Shown: positions 16,551 to 24,230 of the stretch, one piece after another | Numbering within the stretch: position 1 is the first letter of the stretch | Layout: the number at the start of each line of letters is the position of its first letter | Source: Adlercreutzia shanghongiae | GTDB taxonomy: Bacteria; Actinomycetota; Coriobacteriia; Coriobacteriales; Eggerthellaceae | Reading direction: 5' to 3' | DNA: 64,000 bases | Assembly: GCF_035830635.1 (NCBI RefSeq) | Contig: NZ_JAYMFI010000017.1 | Span: 1 to 64,000, forward strand | Made by a program: the position numbers and the translations under genes | The notes under the pieces: model-generated | Seen by the model: only the letters and a program-made list of their open reading frames with translations | The model's database searches: none | What the model was told of the DNA's origin: nothing

Positions 16551-17023
16551 GCGGCACCTCCTTCCGACGCATTGGGGCCTTCGGGCATCTCGATTCGCTC
16601 AGACAGTCCTCGCTTGGGGGAACAGGACGTTGCGTCCTGTTCCCGTCGCTGCGGAACTCGCTCGGTCGAGACGCCCGAAGGCCCCTCCACCGTCTCCTCG
16701 GCCGCCTGCTCGTCCACCATAGCGATGCAGGGCACGGGACACACCTTCGCGCACACGCCGCAGCCCTTGCAGAAATCGTAGTCCACCGCCAGCGACGTGA
16801 GCGTGCCCTCATCGTCGCGCACCTTGAAGACGGTGCCGTCGGGGCAGTACATATAGCAGCTCAGGCACAGCGTGCACTGCGCAGCATCGATGACGGGGCG
16901 CACGCTGCGCCAACCGGCGTTCACCGAGGTGAGGTGCCCCGCCTCAAAGCAGGTGGAGCGGGCGAACCGCTCGGGCGCGGAGGCCAGGCCGTCGCGCAGA
17001 TACGGGGTGAAGTCGCGACTCAC
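16547..17023 (-). CDS. porD: 2-oxoacid:ferredoxin oxidoreductase, delta (ferredoxin) subunit with an unusual C-terminal extension
   Basis: The 158-residue protein has two 4Fe-4S motifs, CTLCLSCYMYCPDG and CKGCGVCAKVCPVP, which pass electrons from the thiamine site to external ferredoxin. PorD proteins usually end soon after the second cluster, near 100-110 residues. Here about 45 residues follow. Residues 113-150 are the translation of a palindromic element (16574-16685) whose relatives lie in non-coding gaps elsewhere in this window. The added peptide (STERVPQRREQDATSCSPKR and on) is polar and low in structure. The stop overlaps the porA ATG. The core assignment is firm; a function for the tail is not. 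Confidence 0.88.
   Translation of the reverse strand: MSRDFTPYLRDGLASAPERFARSTCFEAGHLTSVNAGWRSVRPVIDAAQCTLCLSCYMYCPDGTVFKVRDDEGTLTSLAVDYDFCKGCGVCAKVCPVPCIAMVDEQAAEETVEGPSGVSTERVPQRREQDATSCSPKRGLSERIEMPEGPNASEGGAA
16574..16685. repeat. Structured palindromic element, family 1, copy A (inside porD)
   Basis: The outer arms GGGGCCTTCGGGC (16574-16586) and GCCCGAAGGCCCC (16673-16685) are perfectly complementary. The inner stem GGAACAGGACG/CGTCCTGTTCC (16619-16629 with 16633-16643) has a 3-base loop. The single-stranded segments, GATTCGCTCAGACAGTCCTC on the left and GTCGCTGCGGAACTCGCTCG on the right, recur almost unchanged at 30.7, 47.2 and 55.9 kb, while the outer arms do not. Confidence 0.9.
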
Positions 17024-17655
17024 AGCGCACCCCCTCCTTCCCCTTCCAGAAGCACGGCGGCGGCCAGGTCGAACAGCCCTGTGCCCGACTCCCCCGCGCG
17101 CTCGCCCAAACCGCCCACGTGCGGCAGGCCATCACGCGAGGAAAGCTCCTCGAAGGCCGCATCCACGATGGCGATGTTACGCTCGTGCAGTTTCTCCGGC
17201 ATAGTGGCGCGGATACCCTCGTGCACGTCGTGCAGGCTCACGGCATCGCAGAGCGCAGGGATCGCACCGAGAAGCACCGTGTTGGGAATGGGCCGCCCCA
17301 GCACCGCGGCCGAGATGCCGTCGGCGTCGATGGCCACCACGCGCGGGTCGTCGGCGCCGTGACGGCTGTTCAGCAGCATGAGACCGCCCGGGGCCAGTTC
17401 TGCATCCCATCCCTCGGCAAGCAGCGTCTCGTCCAGGTACACCAGAAGCTGGGCGCGGGCCACCGCGCTGCGGTCGCCGATGGGCTCGTGAGATATCTTG
17501 GTGAACGCGCGCATGGGGGCGCCCCGCCGCTCGGGCCCGAACGTGGGAAAGGCGAGCGCGCACTTCCCGGCCGACAGCGCCGCCGCGGCCCCCAGGCACC
17601 GGGCCGCGGTAAAGGCCCCCTGCCCACCGCGCGCATGCCAAATGACTTCCAACAT
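17020..17655 (-). CDS. porG: 2-oxoacid:ferredoxin oxidoreductase, gamma subunit
   Basis: The 211-residue protein begins MLEVIWHARGGQGAFTAARC and has FPTFGPERRGAP at about residues 36-47, hallmarks of the gamma subunit that helps bind CoA. It is the first gene of the operon and its stop overlaps the porD ATG by four bases. No ribosome site stronger than AAGGAAC is seen before the ATG. The operon has no promoter box that I can call with confidence; a terminator of the upstream gene ends 27 bases before it. Confidence 0.9.
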   Translation of the reverse strand: MLEVIWHARGGQGAFTAARCLGAAAALSAGKCALAFPTFGPERRGAPMRAFTKISHEPIGDRSAVARAQLLVYLDETLLAEGWDAELAPGGLMLLNSRHGADDPRVVAIDADGISAAVLGRPIPNTVLLGAIPALCDAVSLHDVHEGIRATMPEKLHERNIAIVDAAFEELSSRDGLPHVGGLGERAGESGTGLFDLAAAVLLEGEGGGAL

Positions 17656-17675
17656 GATGGTTCCTTACGTGAAAC

Positions 17676-17705
17676 GAAAAAGGGACGGGCCTCTCGCCCG
17701 TCCCC
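17676..17705 (-). terminator. Terminator of the LysR-effector-domain gene
   Basis: On the minus strand GGGACGGGC/GCCCGTCCC (17696-17704 with 17682-17690) is followed by TTTTTCG. It lies between that gene and porG. Confidence 0.85.
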
Positions 17706-17747
17706 TCATTATACCTGTCGCCACCTCACTGGCAGCATCGCTACTCC

Positions 17748-18404
17748 CTATCGGTTGGCGTAGTAGTCCAAGCTGCGCGCGAGGTGGCTGACGAAGCGCT
17801 CGCCCATCACCGACAGCTCGCGGTTGTCGGCGGTCACGTAGCCCAGGTGCAGCTTGATGTCGGTCTCCAGCGGAATGGTGGTAAGGGCGCTGCCGTCGGT
17901 GATACCCACCAGAATGCCGCTCGTCACCGTGTAGCCGTTGATGGCCATGATGAGCTCGGTCAGCGACGCGCGGTCGGTGCAGGCCACCTTCTTGGCGCGC
18001 GGCACCTCCGACAGAGCCTCCTCGAAAAACGCGATGGGCGCGTCCTCGCCCTGGTCGAAGTACACGTAGGGGTAGTCGGCCAACTGCTCGAGCGTGAGGC
18101 TCTTCGCGTTCACGAAGGGGTGGCTCGCCGGCAGCGCCACCAGGGGCGCCGACACGGCCAGCTCGTGGAAGGCCAGGCCCGCCTCGGCCAAAGCCGCGTT
18201 CAGCGCGTCCTCGGTCGCGGAGGTCTGCATGATGACGCCCAGCTCGGACGCGCCCGAGGCCACGTCGTCGATAACGCCCTGGGTGGTGCGGTCCAGAAGC
18301 GCGTAGGAGTAGGCGTCGCCGCCCGCCGCAAGGATGGTGTGGGCGAAGGACTGCACGTCGAACAGGTAGTGCTGCCCGGAGATGGAGAAGTCGTAAGAGG
18401 TCAT
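17748..18404 (-). CDS. Stand-alone LysR-type effector-binding domain (no DNA-binding domain)
   Basis: The 218-residue protein matches the LysR substrate-binding domain from its first residues (YLFDVQSFAHTILAAGG, then GVIMQTS, LVALPASHPF, and GYTVTSGILVG near the end) but has no winged helix. The start is supported by AGGGAAC nine bases upstream, and only 99 bases separate it from the previous gene, too little for a lost HTH. It lies between a PaaK-type ligase and the por operon. It may be a free ligand-binding protein, a decoy partner of a full LysR protein, or a truncated relic kept in frame; the intact reading frame and its own terminator favour use. Confidence 0.7.
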   Translation of the reverse strand: MTSYDFSISGQHYLFDVQSFAHTILAAGGDAYSYALLDRTTQGVIDDVASGASELGVIMQTSATEDALNAALAEAGLAFHELAVSAPLVALPASHPFVNAKSLTLEQLADYPYVYFDQGEDAPIAFFEEALSEVPRAKKVACTDRASLTELIMAINGYTVTSGILVGITDGSALTTIPLETDIKLHLGYVTADNRELSVMGERFVSHLARSLDYYANR

Positions 18405-18454
18405 GTAGGTTCCCTTCTTCGGTGGGATCTCTTCATTTCGAATGGTACGCGATA

Positions 18455-18480
18455 GCCGGGCGGAACGGCGCCCGCCCGGC
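18455..18480 (-). terminator. Hairpin after the PaaK-type ligase gene
   Basis: A 9-base perfect stem GCCGGGCGG/CCGCCCGGC lies 24 bases past the stop codon. No T-run follows, so it may act in RNA end protection rather than intrinsic termination. Confidence 0.4.
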
Positions 18481-18503
18481 CTGGAATTTGCGAATCTGTC
18501 GCC

Positions 18504-19847
18504 TTACTTCGCGCTGGCGCGCTCGTCGATGAAGCGGCTGGCCTTGTGCTCGGAAGAGGTGCCGAGCTTCCCGGCGTCGTACACGATCACGCGGGCCGGC
18601 TTCACGCCGGTGTGGGCCTTCAGGGCCGCCGTCACGCGGGCCGCCACGGCGTCGAAGGGCTCATCAGATCCCTGGGCGCGCTCCACGGATACCTCGTAGC
18701 GCGTGGAGAAGTTCTCGTCGCACACACGGATGAGGTACTCGCCGGTGAGTCCCTCCTCGGCGCGCACCACATACTCAACATCGGAGGGGAACACGTTCAC
18801 GGCGCCCACGATGAACATCTCGTCCTTGCGGCCGGTGATGTGGATGCGGCCGAGGGTGCGCCCGCAGGAGCACTTCTCCGTGGAGAAGTACCCGATGTCG
18901 CCGGTGCGGAAGCGGATCATGGGGCGGGCCTTCTTCATGAGCGTGGTGTACACCAGCTCGCCCACCTCGCCGGGCGCGAGCACCTCGCCCGTGGCCGGGT
19001 CCACCGTCTCCACGAGAATCTGGTCCTCCACGATGTGCAGGCCGTCCTTCGCCTCGCACATGGCCGCGCACGCGCCGTAGATGTCGGACAGGCCGAAGAA
19101 GTCGACCACCTTGGCATCCCACAGGTTCTCGATGGCCTCGCGGGTGCTCTTGATGGAACCGCCCGGCTCGCCGGCCACGATGATGGTATGGATGGAGAAG
19201 TCGGTGCGCGGGTCGAGGCCCTTTTCCTTGATCTTCTCGCCCAAAGTCCACGCATAGGACGGGCTCGTCCAGATGATGGTGGGCTGGTACTGCTGCAGCA
19301 CGAAGATGAGGCGATCGGAGGGCACCGCGCCCACCCAGATGGCCAGCGCGCCCAGACGCTGGGCGCCGATGACGTCGGGGCCGCCCACGTACAGGGCGAA
19401 GTTCAGGCCGTGCACGTAGCGGTCGGTCGGGCGCATGCCGGCCTGCCAGAACAGGCGCGCCTCGGTGTCCTGCCACAGGTCGAAGTCCTCCTGGGTAAAG
19501 GGGCTTACCGTGGGCACGCCGGTGGAGCCGGACGAGGTGGCCATGAAGATGACGTCCTCCTCGGGCACCGAGCACATCTCGCCGAAAAACGTTCCCACGT
19601 GCTGGGTCTCGCGCTCGGTCTTCTTGTCGATGAAGGGGAACTTCTCCAGGTCCTTCAGCGTCTTGATATCGGAAGGCTTCACGCCGGCCTCGTCGAAGGA
19701 GCGCTTGTAGTACACCGTGTTGTCGTAGGCGTACTGGACCATCTCCTGCAAGCGCTCGAGCTGCATGGCCTCCAGCTCGGGGCGCGGCATGCACTCGATT
19801 TCCGGATCGTAGTACTTCTGGTCGTAAGGGATGTTCTTCTTCGCCAT
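18504..19847 (-). CDS. Phenylacetate-CoA ligase (PaaK) family AMP-forming acyl-CoA ligase
   Basis: The 447-residue protein has the PaaK-type length and motifs: the phosphate-binding loop SSGSTGVPT at about residue 105, a YGACAAMCEAKDGLH segment and RFRTGDIGYFSTEKCSCGRTL near residues 310-330, then the mobile C-terminal domain with GRKDEMFIVGAVNVFP. Such enzymes activate phenylacetate, other aryl acids or bile-acid-like and short acids to CoA esters. The ATG at 19847 follows AAGGAGCA. The next genes on the strand are the LysR effector domain and the por operon, so product or substrate could be an aryl-acetyl-CoA; that link is inference. Confidence 0.85.
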   Translation of the reverse strand: MAKKNIPYDQKYYDPEIECMPRPELEAMQLERLQEMVQYAYDNTVYYKRSFDEAGVKPSDIKTLKDLEKFPFIDKKTERETQHVGTFFGEMCSVPEEDVIFMATSSGSTGVPTVSPFTQEDFDLWQDTEARLFWQAGMRPTDRYVHGLNFALYVGGPDVIGAQRLGALAIWVGAVPSDRLIFVLQQYQPTIIWTSPSYAWTLGEKIKEKGLDPRTDFSIHTIIVAGEPGGSIKSTREAIENLWDAKVVDFFGLSDIYGACAAMCEAKDGLHIVEDQILVETVDPATGEVLAPGEVGELVYTTLMKKARPMIRFRTGDIGYFSTEKCSCGRTLGRIHITGRKDEMFIVGAVNVFPSDVEYVVRAEEGLTGEYLIRVCDENFSTRYEVSVERAQGSDEPFDAVAARVTAALKAHTGVKPARVIVYDAGKLGTSSEHKASRFIDERASAK

Positions 19848-19998
19848 CACTGCTCCTTGCTCGCAGGTATCGGGGATTGTTTTCGTAAGCCAGTATGAAA
19901 CCAGAAGCCCGCCCCCGAGGCAAGACAAAACGGCATACGGAAAGCAGGAAGCCCGCCATCGCCGATTTCGATGACAGGCTTCATCTGGGAAAACGTAG

Positions 19999-20162
19999 CG
20001 ACGAGGGACGCCGGGGCCGTTGGCGGCTTTCTCTGAACACCGCCTAATCCGCAGCCGTAGGCTGCCCATAAAAGCATGAAGGAGCGCAGCGCCTGAGCGA
20101 AGCGAATAGCGAAGCGAATAGCGAAGCGGGTAAGCCGACAATGGCCCCGGCGCCCCTCGCCG
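19999..20162. repeat. Structured palindromic element, family 2, copy G
   Basis: The outer arms 19999-20021 and 20140-20162 are complementary at 20 of 23 positions. The interior holds the hairpin GCAGCC-GTA-GGCTGC, the block CATGAAGGAGCGCAGCGCC and three tandem AGCGAAGCGAAT-like units. The interior aligns with the reverse complement of the element at 46315-46468 (CTCTGAACAC, CCCAT, GCATGAA, GAGCG, AGCGCCTGAGC in the same order). It fills most of the gap between the small membrane protein and paaK-type genes and starts 22 bases past the stop codon at 20184. The 150 bases from 19848 to 19998 show no gene. Confidence 0.8.
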
Positions 20163-20183
20163 CGGACGGGCCCGAACCCTTGT

Positions 20184-20492
20184 CTAGCTGAGCGTCCCTT
20201 GAGCCGCCAGCACCGCCTGGGACATCTGGTAGGACAGCATCGCCATAAACAATAGCACGATGGTGACGACGACCTTCACCGCCACGTGCCACGTGCAGGC
20301 GCGCCGCCACATAAGCACGAGTCCCACGGGCCAGAAGATGACCAAGAAGAAGATGATCCAGAATGTCTGGTCATACCACTTCTTCTCGTCGCCGCTGCTC
20401 ACGATATCGTTGGCGTTCTCGCGGGTGCGCCCCTGGCCGCGGTGGGTCCAATCGCCGTAGCTGTTGCCGCTCTCGTCCTTGAAGATGCCCAT
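20184..20492 (-). CDS. Small membrane protein of unknown function
   Basis: The 102-residue protein has a polar N-terminal part of about 40 residues and two hydrophobic helices (FWIIFFLVIFWPVGLVLMW at about 44-62 and VVVTIVLLFMAMLSYQ at about 74-89). A good ribosome site (GGAGG) stands six bases before the ATG. It follows gatB by nine bases and so is probably the last gene of the gatCAB operon, but nothing links it to tRNA amidation. I do not recognise a family; many high-GC Gram-positives have similar small two-helix proteins. Confidence 0.7.
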   Translation of the reverse strand: MGIFKDESGNSYGDWTHRGQGRTRENANDIVSSGDEKKWYDQTFWIIFFLVIFWPVGLVLMWRRACTWHVAVKVVVTIVLLFMAMLSYQMSQAVLAAQGTLS

Positions 20493-20501
20493 GACGTCCT
20501 C

Positions 20502-22082
20502 CTAGCCGAGCTTCTTCGCCAGAAGCTCGTTGATGATCTTGGGGTTGCCCTGGCCGCGCATGGCTTTCATGCACTGGCCCACGAAAAAGCCGATGAGCTT
20601 GTCGTTGCCCTCGCGGTAGCGGGCCACCTCGTCGGGGTTGGCGGCGATGACCTCGTCCACCACAGCCTCGATGGCGCCGGTGTCGGAGACCTGCTTCATG
20701 CCGCGCTCCTCCACGATGGCCTCGGGGTCTTTGTCCTCGTCCATGATGGCGGAGAACACTTCTTTGGCCTGCTTGGAGGAGATAACGTCGCCGGAAAGCA
20801 GCTTCACGAGCGCCACGGCGCGGGCGGCCGAAAGCGGCGTATCGGCAAGCGAGGCGCCCTCATGGGCGTTCAAGTAGGCTGTCACGTCGTTGATGATGAG
20901 ATTCGCGAGCGGCTTGGCGAACTTGCCGCCATCAGCCTCGGCCGCGGCCAGGGCCATGCACTCGTCGAAGAAGTCGGCCGTGGCGCGGTGGTCCACCAGA
21001 TGCCGCGCGTCGTAGGCAGACAGCCCGAAGTCGGCGGCGTAGCGGCGCGCCTTCTGGTCGGGCAGCTCGGGCAGCTTCGCGCGCACGCCCTCGATGAACT
21101 CGTCGGAAAGGTCGTAGGGCGCCAGGTCGGGCTCGGGGAACAGGCGGTAGTCGTCGGCCGTCTCCTTCACGCGCATGACGATGGTGCGCTTGGCGCTGGG
21201 ATCCCAATGGCGCGTCTCCTGGTAGATGACGCCGCCCTCCTCCAGCACCTCGGCCTGACGGCAGATTTCGTAGGCCAGGCCGTCGTGCAGGTTCTTGAAG
21301 GAGTTCATGTTCTTCAGCTCGGTCTTGGTGCCGAAGGCCTCGGTGCCGCGGCGGCGCAGCGATACGTTGCCGTCGCAGCGCAGGGAGCCCTCTTCCATGG
21401 AGCAGTCGGAGATGCCGATGGCCAGATAGATCTGGCGCAGCTTCTGCATGAACAGGCGCGCCTCCTCGGGCGTGCGCAGATCGGGCTCGGTCACCAGCTC
21501 GATGAGCGGCGTGCCGGCGCGGTTGTAGTCCACGAGCGATTGCGTGGCGCCGGCGATGCGGCCCTCGCCGCCGCCGAGGTGCACCATCTTGCCCGCGTCC
21601 TCTTCCATATGGATGCGCGTGATGCCCACGTGGGCCACGTACCCGTCCTCGGTGCGCGTGATGTTGCCGTCACACTCGCCGGGCTTCAAATCGTCCAGGC
21701 GGTAGCGCTCGGAGGCTCCGCGGCCGTCCACGTCCAAATCCAGATGCCCGCGCATGCAGAAGGCGATGGGGCCCTGGGTGGTCTGGAAGTTCTTGGCCAT
21801 GTCGGGGTACATGTAGTTCTTGCGGTAGAACATCGAGTGCTTCTCGATATCGCAGTTGGTGGCAAGACCCGCCAGCACGATGGACTCGATGGCCGCGCGG
21901 TTGGGCACGGGAAGCGCACCCGGCAGGCCGAGGCACACCGGGCAGGTATGGGTGTTGGGGGCCGCGCCGAACTCCAGCTTGCAGCCGCAGAACATCTTGG
22001 TTTCCAGCGTGGTCAGCTCGGCGTGAATCTCCAGGCCGATGACGGCCTCCCAGGTCTCGAATACCTCTTCGAGGGTCTTCAT
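20502..22082 (-). CDS. gatB: Aspartyl/glutamyl-tRNA amidotransferase subunit B
   Basis: The 526-residue protein shows the GatB cradle domain (EAVIGLEIHAEL at residues 11-22, CPVCLGLPGALPVPN at 47-61) and the C-terminal YqeY/tail domain ending GNPKIINELLAKKL. GatB phosphorylates the mischarged Glu-tRNA-Gln or Asp-tRNA-Asn and receives ammonia from GatA. The gene starts two bases after the gatA stop. The complex is needed in bacteria that lack GlnRS or AsnRS, as most actinobacteria do. Confidence 0.96.
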   Translation of the reverse strand: MKTLEEVFETWEAVIGLEIHAELTTLETKMFCGCKLEFGAAPNTHTCPVCLGLPGALPVPNRAAIESIVLAGLATNCDIEKHSMFYRKNYMYPDMAKNFQTTQGPIAFCMRGHLDLDVDGRGASERYRLDDLKPGECDGNITRTEDGYVAHVGITRIHMEEDAGKMVHLGGGEGRIAGATQSLVDYNRAGTPLIELVTEPDLRTPEEARLFMQKLRQIYLAIGISDCSMEEGSLRCDGNVSLRRRGTEAFGTKTELKNMNSFKNLHDGLAYEICRQAEVLEEGGVIYQETRHWDPSAKRTIVMRVKETADDYRLFPEPDLAPYDLSDEFIEGVRAKLPELPDQKARRYAADFGLSAYDARHLVDHRATADFFDECMALAAAEADGGKFAKPLANLIINDVTAYLNAHEGASLADTPLSAARAVALVKLLSGDVISSKQAKEVFSAIMDEDKDPEAIVEERGMKQVSDTGAIEAVVDEVIAANPDEVARYREGNDKLIGFFVGQCMKAMRGQGNPKIINELLAKKLG

Positions 22083-22084
22083 CT

Positions 22085-23578
22085 TTACGCACCTGCCTTT
22101 CCGTCGGCGAAATCCGGTGCGACAGGGGCCGCTCCGTAGACCGTCTCCAAAGCCGCGGCCGCGCGCAGCATGTTCGCGTCCTTGAACGGAGGCGCGATGA
22201 GCTGCACGCCCACGGGCAGGTGCGTATCAGCGCCCAGGCCCACGGGCACCGACATGCCGCCGTTGCCCGCGATGTTGATGGAGATGGTGAACATGTCGGA
22301 GAGGTACATCTCCGTGGGGTCGCCGATCTCGCCGAACTTGAAGGCCGTGCGCGGGGCGACGGGCGACAAAATCACATCCACCTTCTCGTAGGCGGCGGCG
22401 TAATCGCGCGTGATGAGGGTGCGCACCTGCTGGGCCGGATAGTAGTACTTCTCGTACACGCCGGCAGACAACAGGTAGCTGCCGAGCATGATGCGGCGAC
22501 GCGCCTCGGCACCGAAGCCCTCATGACGGCTGGCCTCGTACTGGCTGCCGAGGTCCTTGTGACCCGGGTCGCAATAGCCGTAGCGCACCGAGTCGAAACG
22601 GGCGAGGTTGCTGAAGGCCTCACAGGGGCCGAGCACGTAGTAGGCGCTCATAGCTGCCTGGGCATGGGGAAGATCAACTTCCACCAGCTCCGCGCCCATC
22701 TTCTCCAGCGCGGCGGCGGCCTCTTCCACCTTCGCGCGCACCTCGGAGGTAAGGCCCTGGGCGTTCATGAAGGCGGGCACGATGCCGATCTTCATGCCGG
22801 CCACACCCTCGGCGAGGTTCGCCGTGAAGTCCACATCGCTCGGCTGGCTCGTGCAGTCCAGCTCGTCGCGACCGGCCAGCGCGTTCAGCGCAAGGGCCGC
22901 ATCCTCCACCGAGCGGGCGAAGGGGCCCACCTGGTCAAGCGAACTGCCGAAGGCCACCACGCCATAGCGGGACACCACGCCGTAGGTGGGCTTCACGGCC
23001 ACCAAGCCGCAGAAGGCGCCGGGCTGGCGGATGGAGCCGCCGGTGTCGGAGCCGAGCGTCACAGGCACGAGCCCCGCCGCCACGGCCGCCGCGCTGCCGC
23101 CGGACGAGCCGCCGGGCACGCGCTCGATATCCCACGGGTTGCGCGTGGGGCCGAAGGCCGAGGTCTCGGTAGAAGAGCCGAAGGCGAACTCGTCCATGTT
23201 CAGCTTGCCGATGGGCAGAGCGCCCGCACGCAGCGTGTTCTCAACGCAGGTGGCGGTATAGGGCGAGACATAGTTGCGCAGCATATTCGACGAGCAGGTG
23301 GTGTGGGTGCCCGTGAGGTTCATGTTGTCCTTGTAGCCCACCGGCACACCGGCAAGCGGGCCCATCTCGGCCAAGCGCCCCTCGGCGATGGCTTTATCGA
23401 TGCGGGCCGCGGCGTCTGCCGCCAGCTCCTCGGTGGTTTCCAAAAACGAGTGCACCACCTCGTCGGCAGCGGCGATGCGCTCAAAGGTGCCGCGGGCCAC
23501 TTCGGCGGCCGAGAACTCCTTGGCGGCGAGACCGGCCTGGATCTCGCGGATGGACATCTCTCCGAAAGCGCGAACCAT
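22085..23578 (-). CDS. gatA: Aspartyl/glutamyl-tRNA amidotransferase subunit A
   Basis: The 497-residue protein is an amidase-signature enzyme: Lys in GVPVGYKDN, and the Ser-cisSer-Ser region GGSSGGSAAAVA followed by GSDTGGSIRQPGAFCG. It hydrolyses glutamine and channels ammonia to GatB. The ATG overlaps the gatC stop by one base (TAATG), which implies coupled translation and equal expression. Confidence 0.96.
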   Translation of the reverse strand: MVRAFGEMSIREIQAGLAAKEFSAAEVARGTFERIAAADEVVHSFLETTEELAADAAARIDKAIAEGRLAEMGPLAGVPVGYKDNMNLTGTHTTCSSNMLRNYVSPYTATCVENTLRAGALPIGKLNMDEFAFGSSTETSAFGPTRNPWDIERVPGGSSGGSAAAVAAGLVPVTLGSDTGGSIRQPGAFCGLVAVKPTYGVVSRYGVVAFGSSLDQVGPFARSVEDAALALNALAGRDELDCTSQPSDVDFTANLAEGVAGMKIGIVPAFMNAQGLTSEVRAKVEEAAAALEKMGAELVEVDLPHAQAAMSAYYVLGPCEAFSNLARFDSVRYGYCDPGHKDLGSQYEASRHEGFGAEARRRIMLGSYLLSAGVYEKYYYPAQQVRTLITRDYAAAYEKVDVILSPVAPRTAFKFGEIGDPTEMYLSDMFTISINIAGNGGMSVPVGLGADTHLPVGVQLIAPPFKDANMLRAAAALETVYGAAPVAPDFADGKAGA

Positions 23579-23889
23579 TAGCGGTCACCCCCCTCGCCCA
23601 AGATGGACGGGATAAGGAAGCTGCCGTCCTCCTGCTTCGGCGCGTTGGAAAGCGCCACCTCCTGAGTGAAGCTGCCGCGAACCGCATCGTCGCGCATCAC
23701 GTTGGACAGATCGCCGATGGGATGGAACGTGGGCTCCACGCCCTCAAGATCGAACTCCGTGATGGGCGCGAGGCTGTCGATAATGGCGTTGAGGTCGGCG
23801 GTCATGGCGACCACCTCCTCGGCGGTGAGTCCGATGCGCGCGTATTCGGCGATGCCCCGCACGTCGGCCTCGGAAAGATGCTGCGTCAT
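23578..23889 (-). CDS. gatC: Aspartyl/glutamyl-tRNA amidotransferase subunit C
   Basis: The 103-residue protein begins MTQHLSEADVRGIAEYARIG and contains IIDSLAPITEFDLEGVEPTF, the usual GatC belt that joins GatA to GatB. The ATG at 23889 follows AAGGAG; a long in-frame extension upstream runs through repeat-rich DNA and has no support. It is the first gene of the operon. Confidence 0.93.
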   Translation of the reverse strand: MTQHLSEADVRGIAEYARIGLTAEEVVAMTADLNAIIDSLAPITEFDLEGVEPTFHPIGDLSNVMRDDAVRGSFTQEVALSNAPKQEDGSFLIPSILGEGGDR

Positions 23890-23931
23890 AGACACGGGCT
23901 CCTTCGAAAGATTCAGTAAGTTAACTGCCCC

Positions 23932-23937
23932 ATGATA
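23932..23937 (-). promoter_or_regulatory. Candidate -10 box of the gatCAB operon
   Basis: The minus strand reads TATCAT 42 bases before the gatC ATG. The spacing gives a leader of about 36 bases with the ribosome site AAGGAG. Confidence 0.4.
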
Positions 23938-23983
23938 GCAAAAAGGCGCGCCCGTCAGACCTATTCGGCCCTCTCTCTGACGG

Positions 23984-24224
23984 AAAAGCACGATAGCGGT
24001 GCAAATCCCGCATGCCGCAGCGCCTTCTCGGCTTCCAAATGCGCGAAAAGAACGATAGCGGTGCGCCGTTCGCTCATTCTGGCTTAGCCGTCGCTCTTTC
24101 GTGCACCGATACCGTCGTTTAAGTGCAATTTGAGCCGAAAAAACGCGCCACCTCCCTCCACGATGCACCACTATCGTCGTTTTGATGCAGTAACCTCGAA
24201 TTCCGTGCGCAAGCCGTCGTTTTG
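23984..24224. repeat. Cluster of a dispersed 19-24 base repeat in both orientations
   Basis: Five related units share the core A(A)ACGA(C/T)(A/G)(A/T)...GGTGCA: plus-strand units at 23984-24003 (AAAAGCACGATAGCGGTGCA) and 24046-24064, and minus-strand units at 24102-24122, 24164-24187 and 24206-24224. A sixth copy lies at 778-798. The cluster fills the 340-base gap between gatC and the larE-like gene, and the last unit begins seven bases past the larE stop. I see no gene in this gap. Confidence 0.7.
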
Positions 24225-24230
24225 ACGCCC

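Noticed and set aside
16574..16685. Insertion sequence or transposon
   Set aside because: There is no transposase frame and no direct target duplication; the flanks are inverted, not direct.
23984..24224. CRISPR array
   Set aside because: The units are in both orientations, diverged and unevenly spaced, and no cas gene is present.
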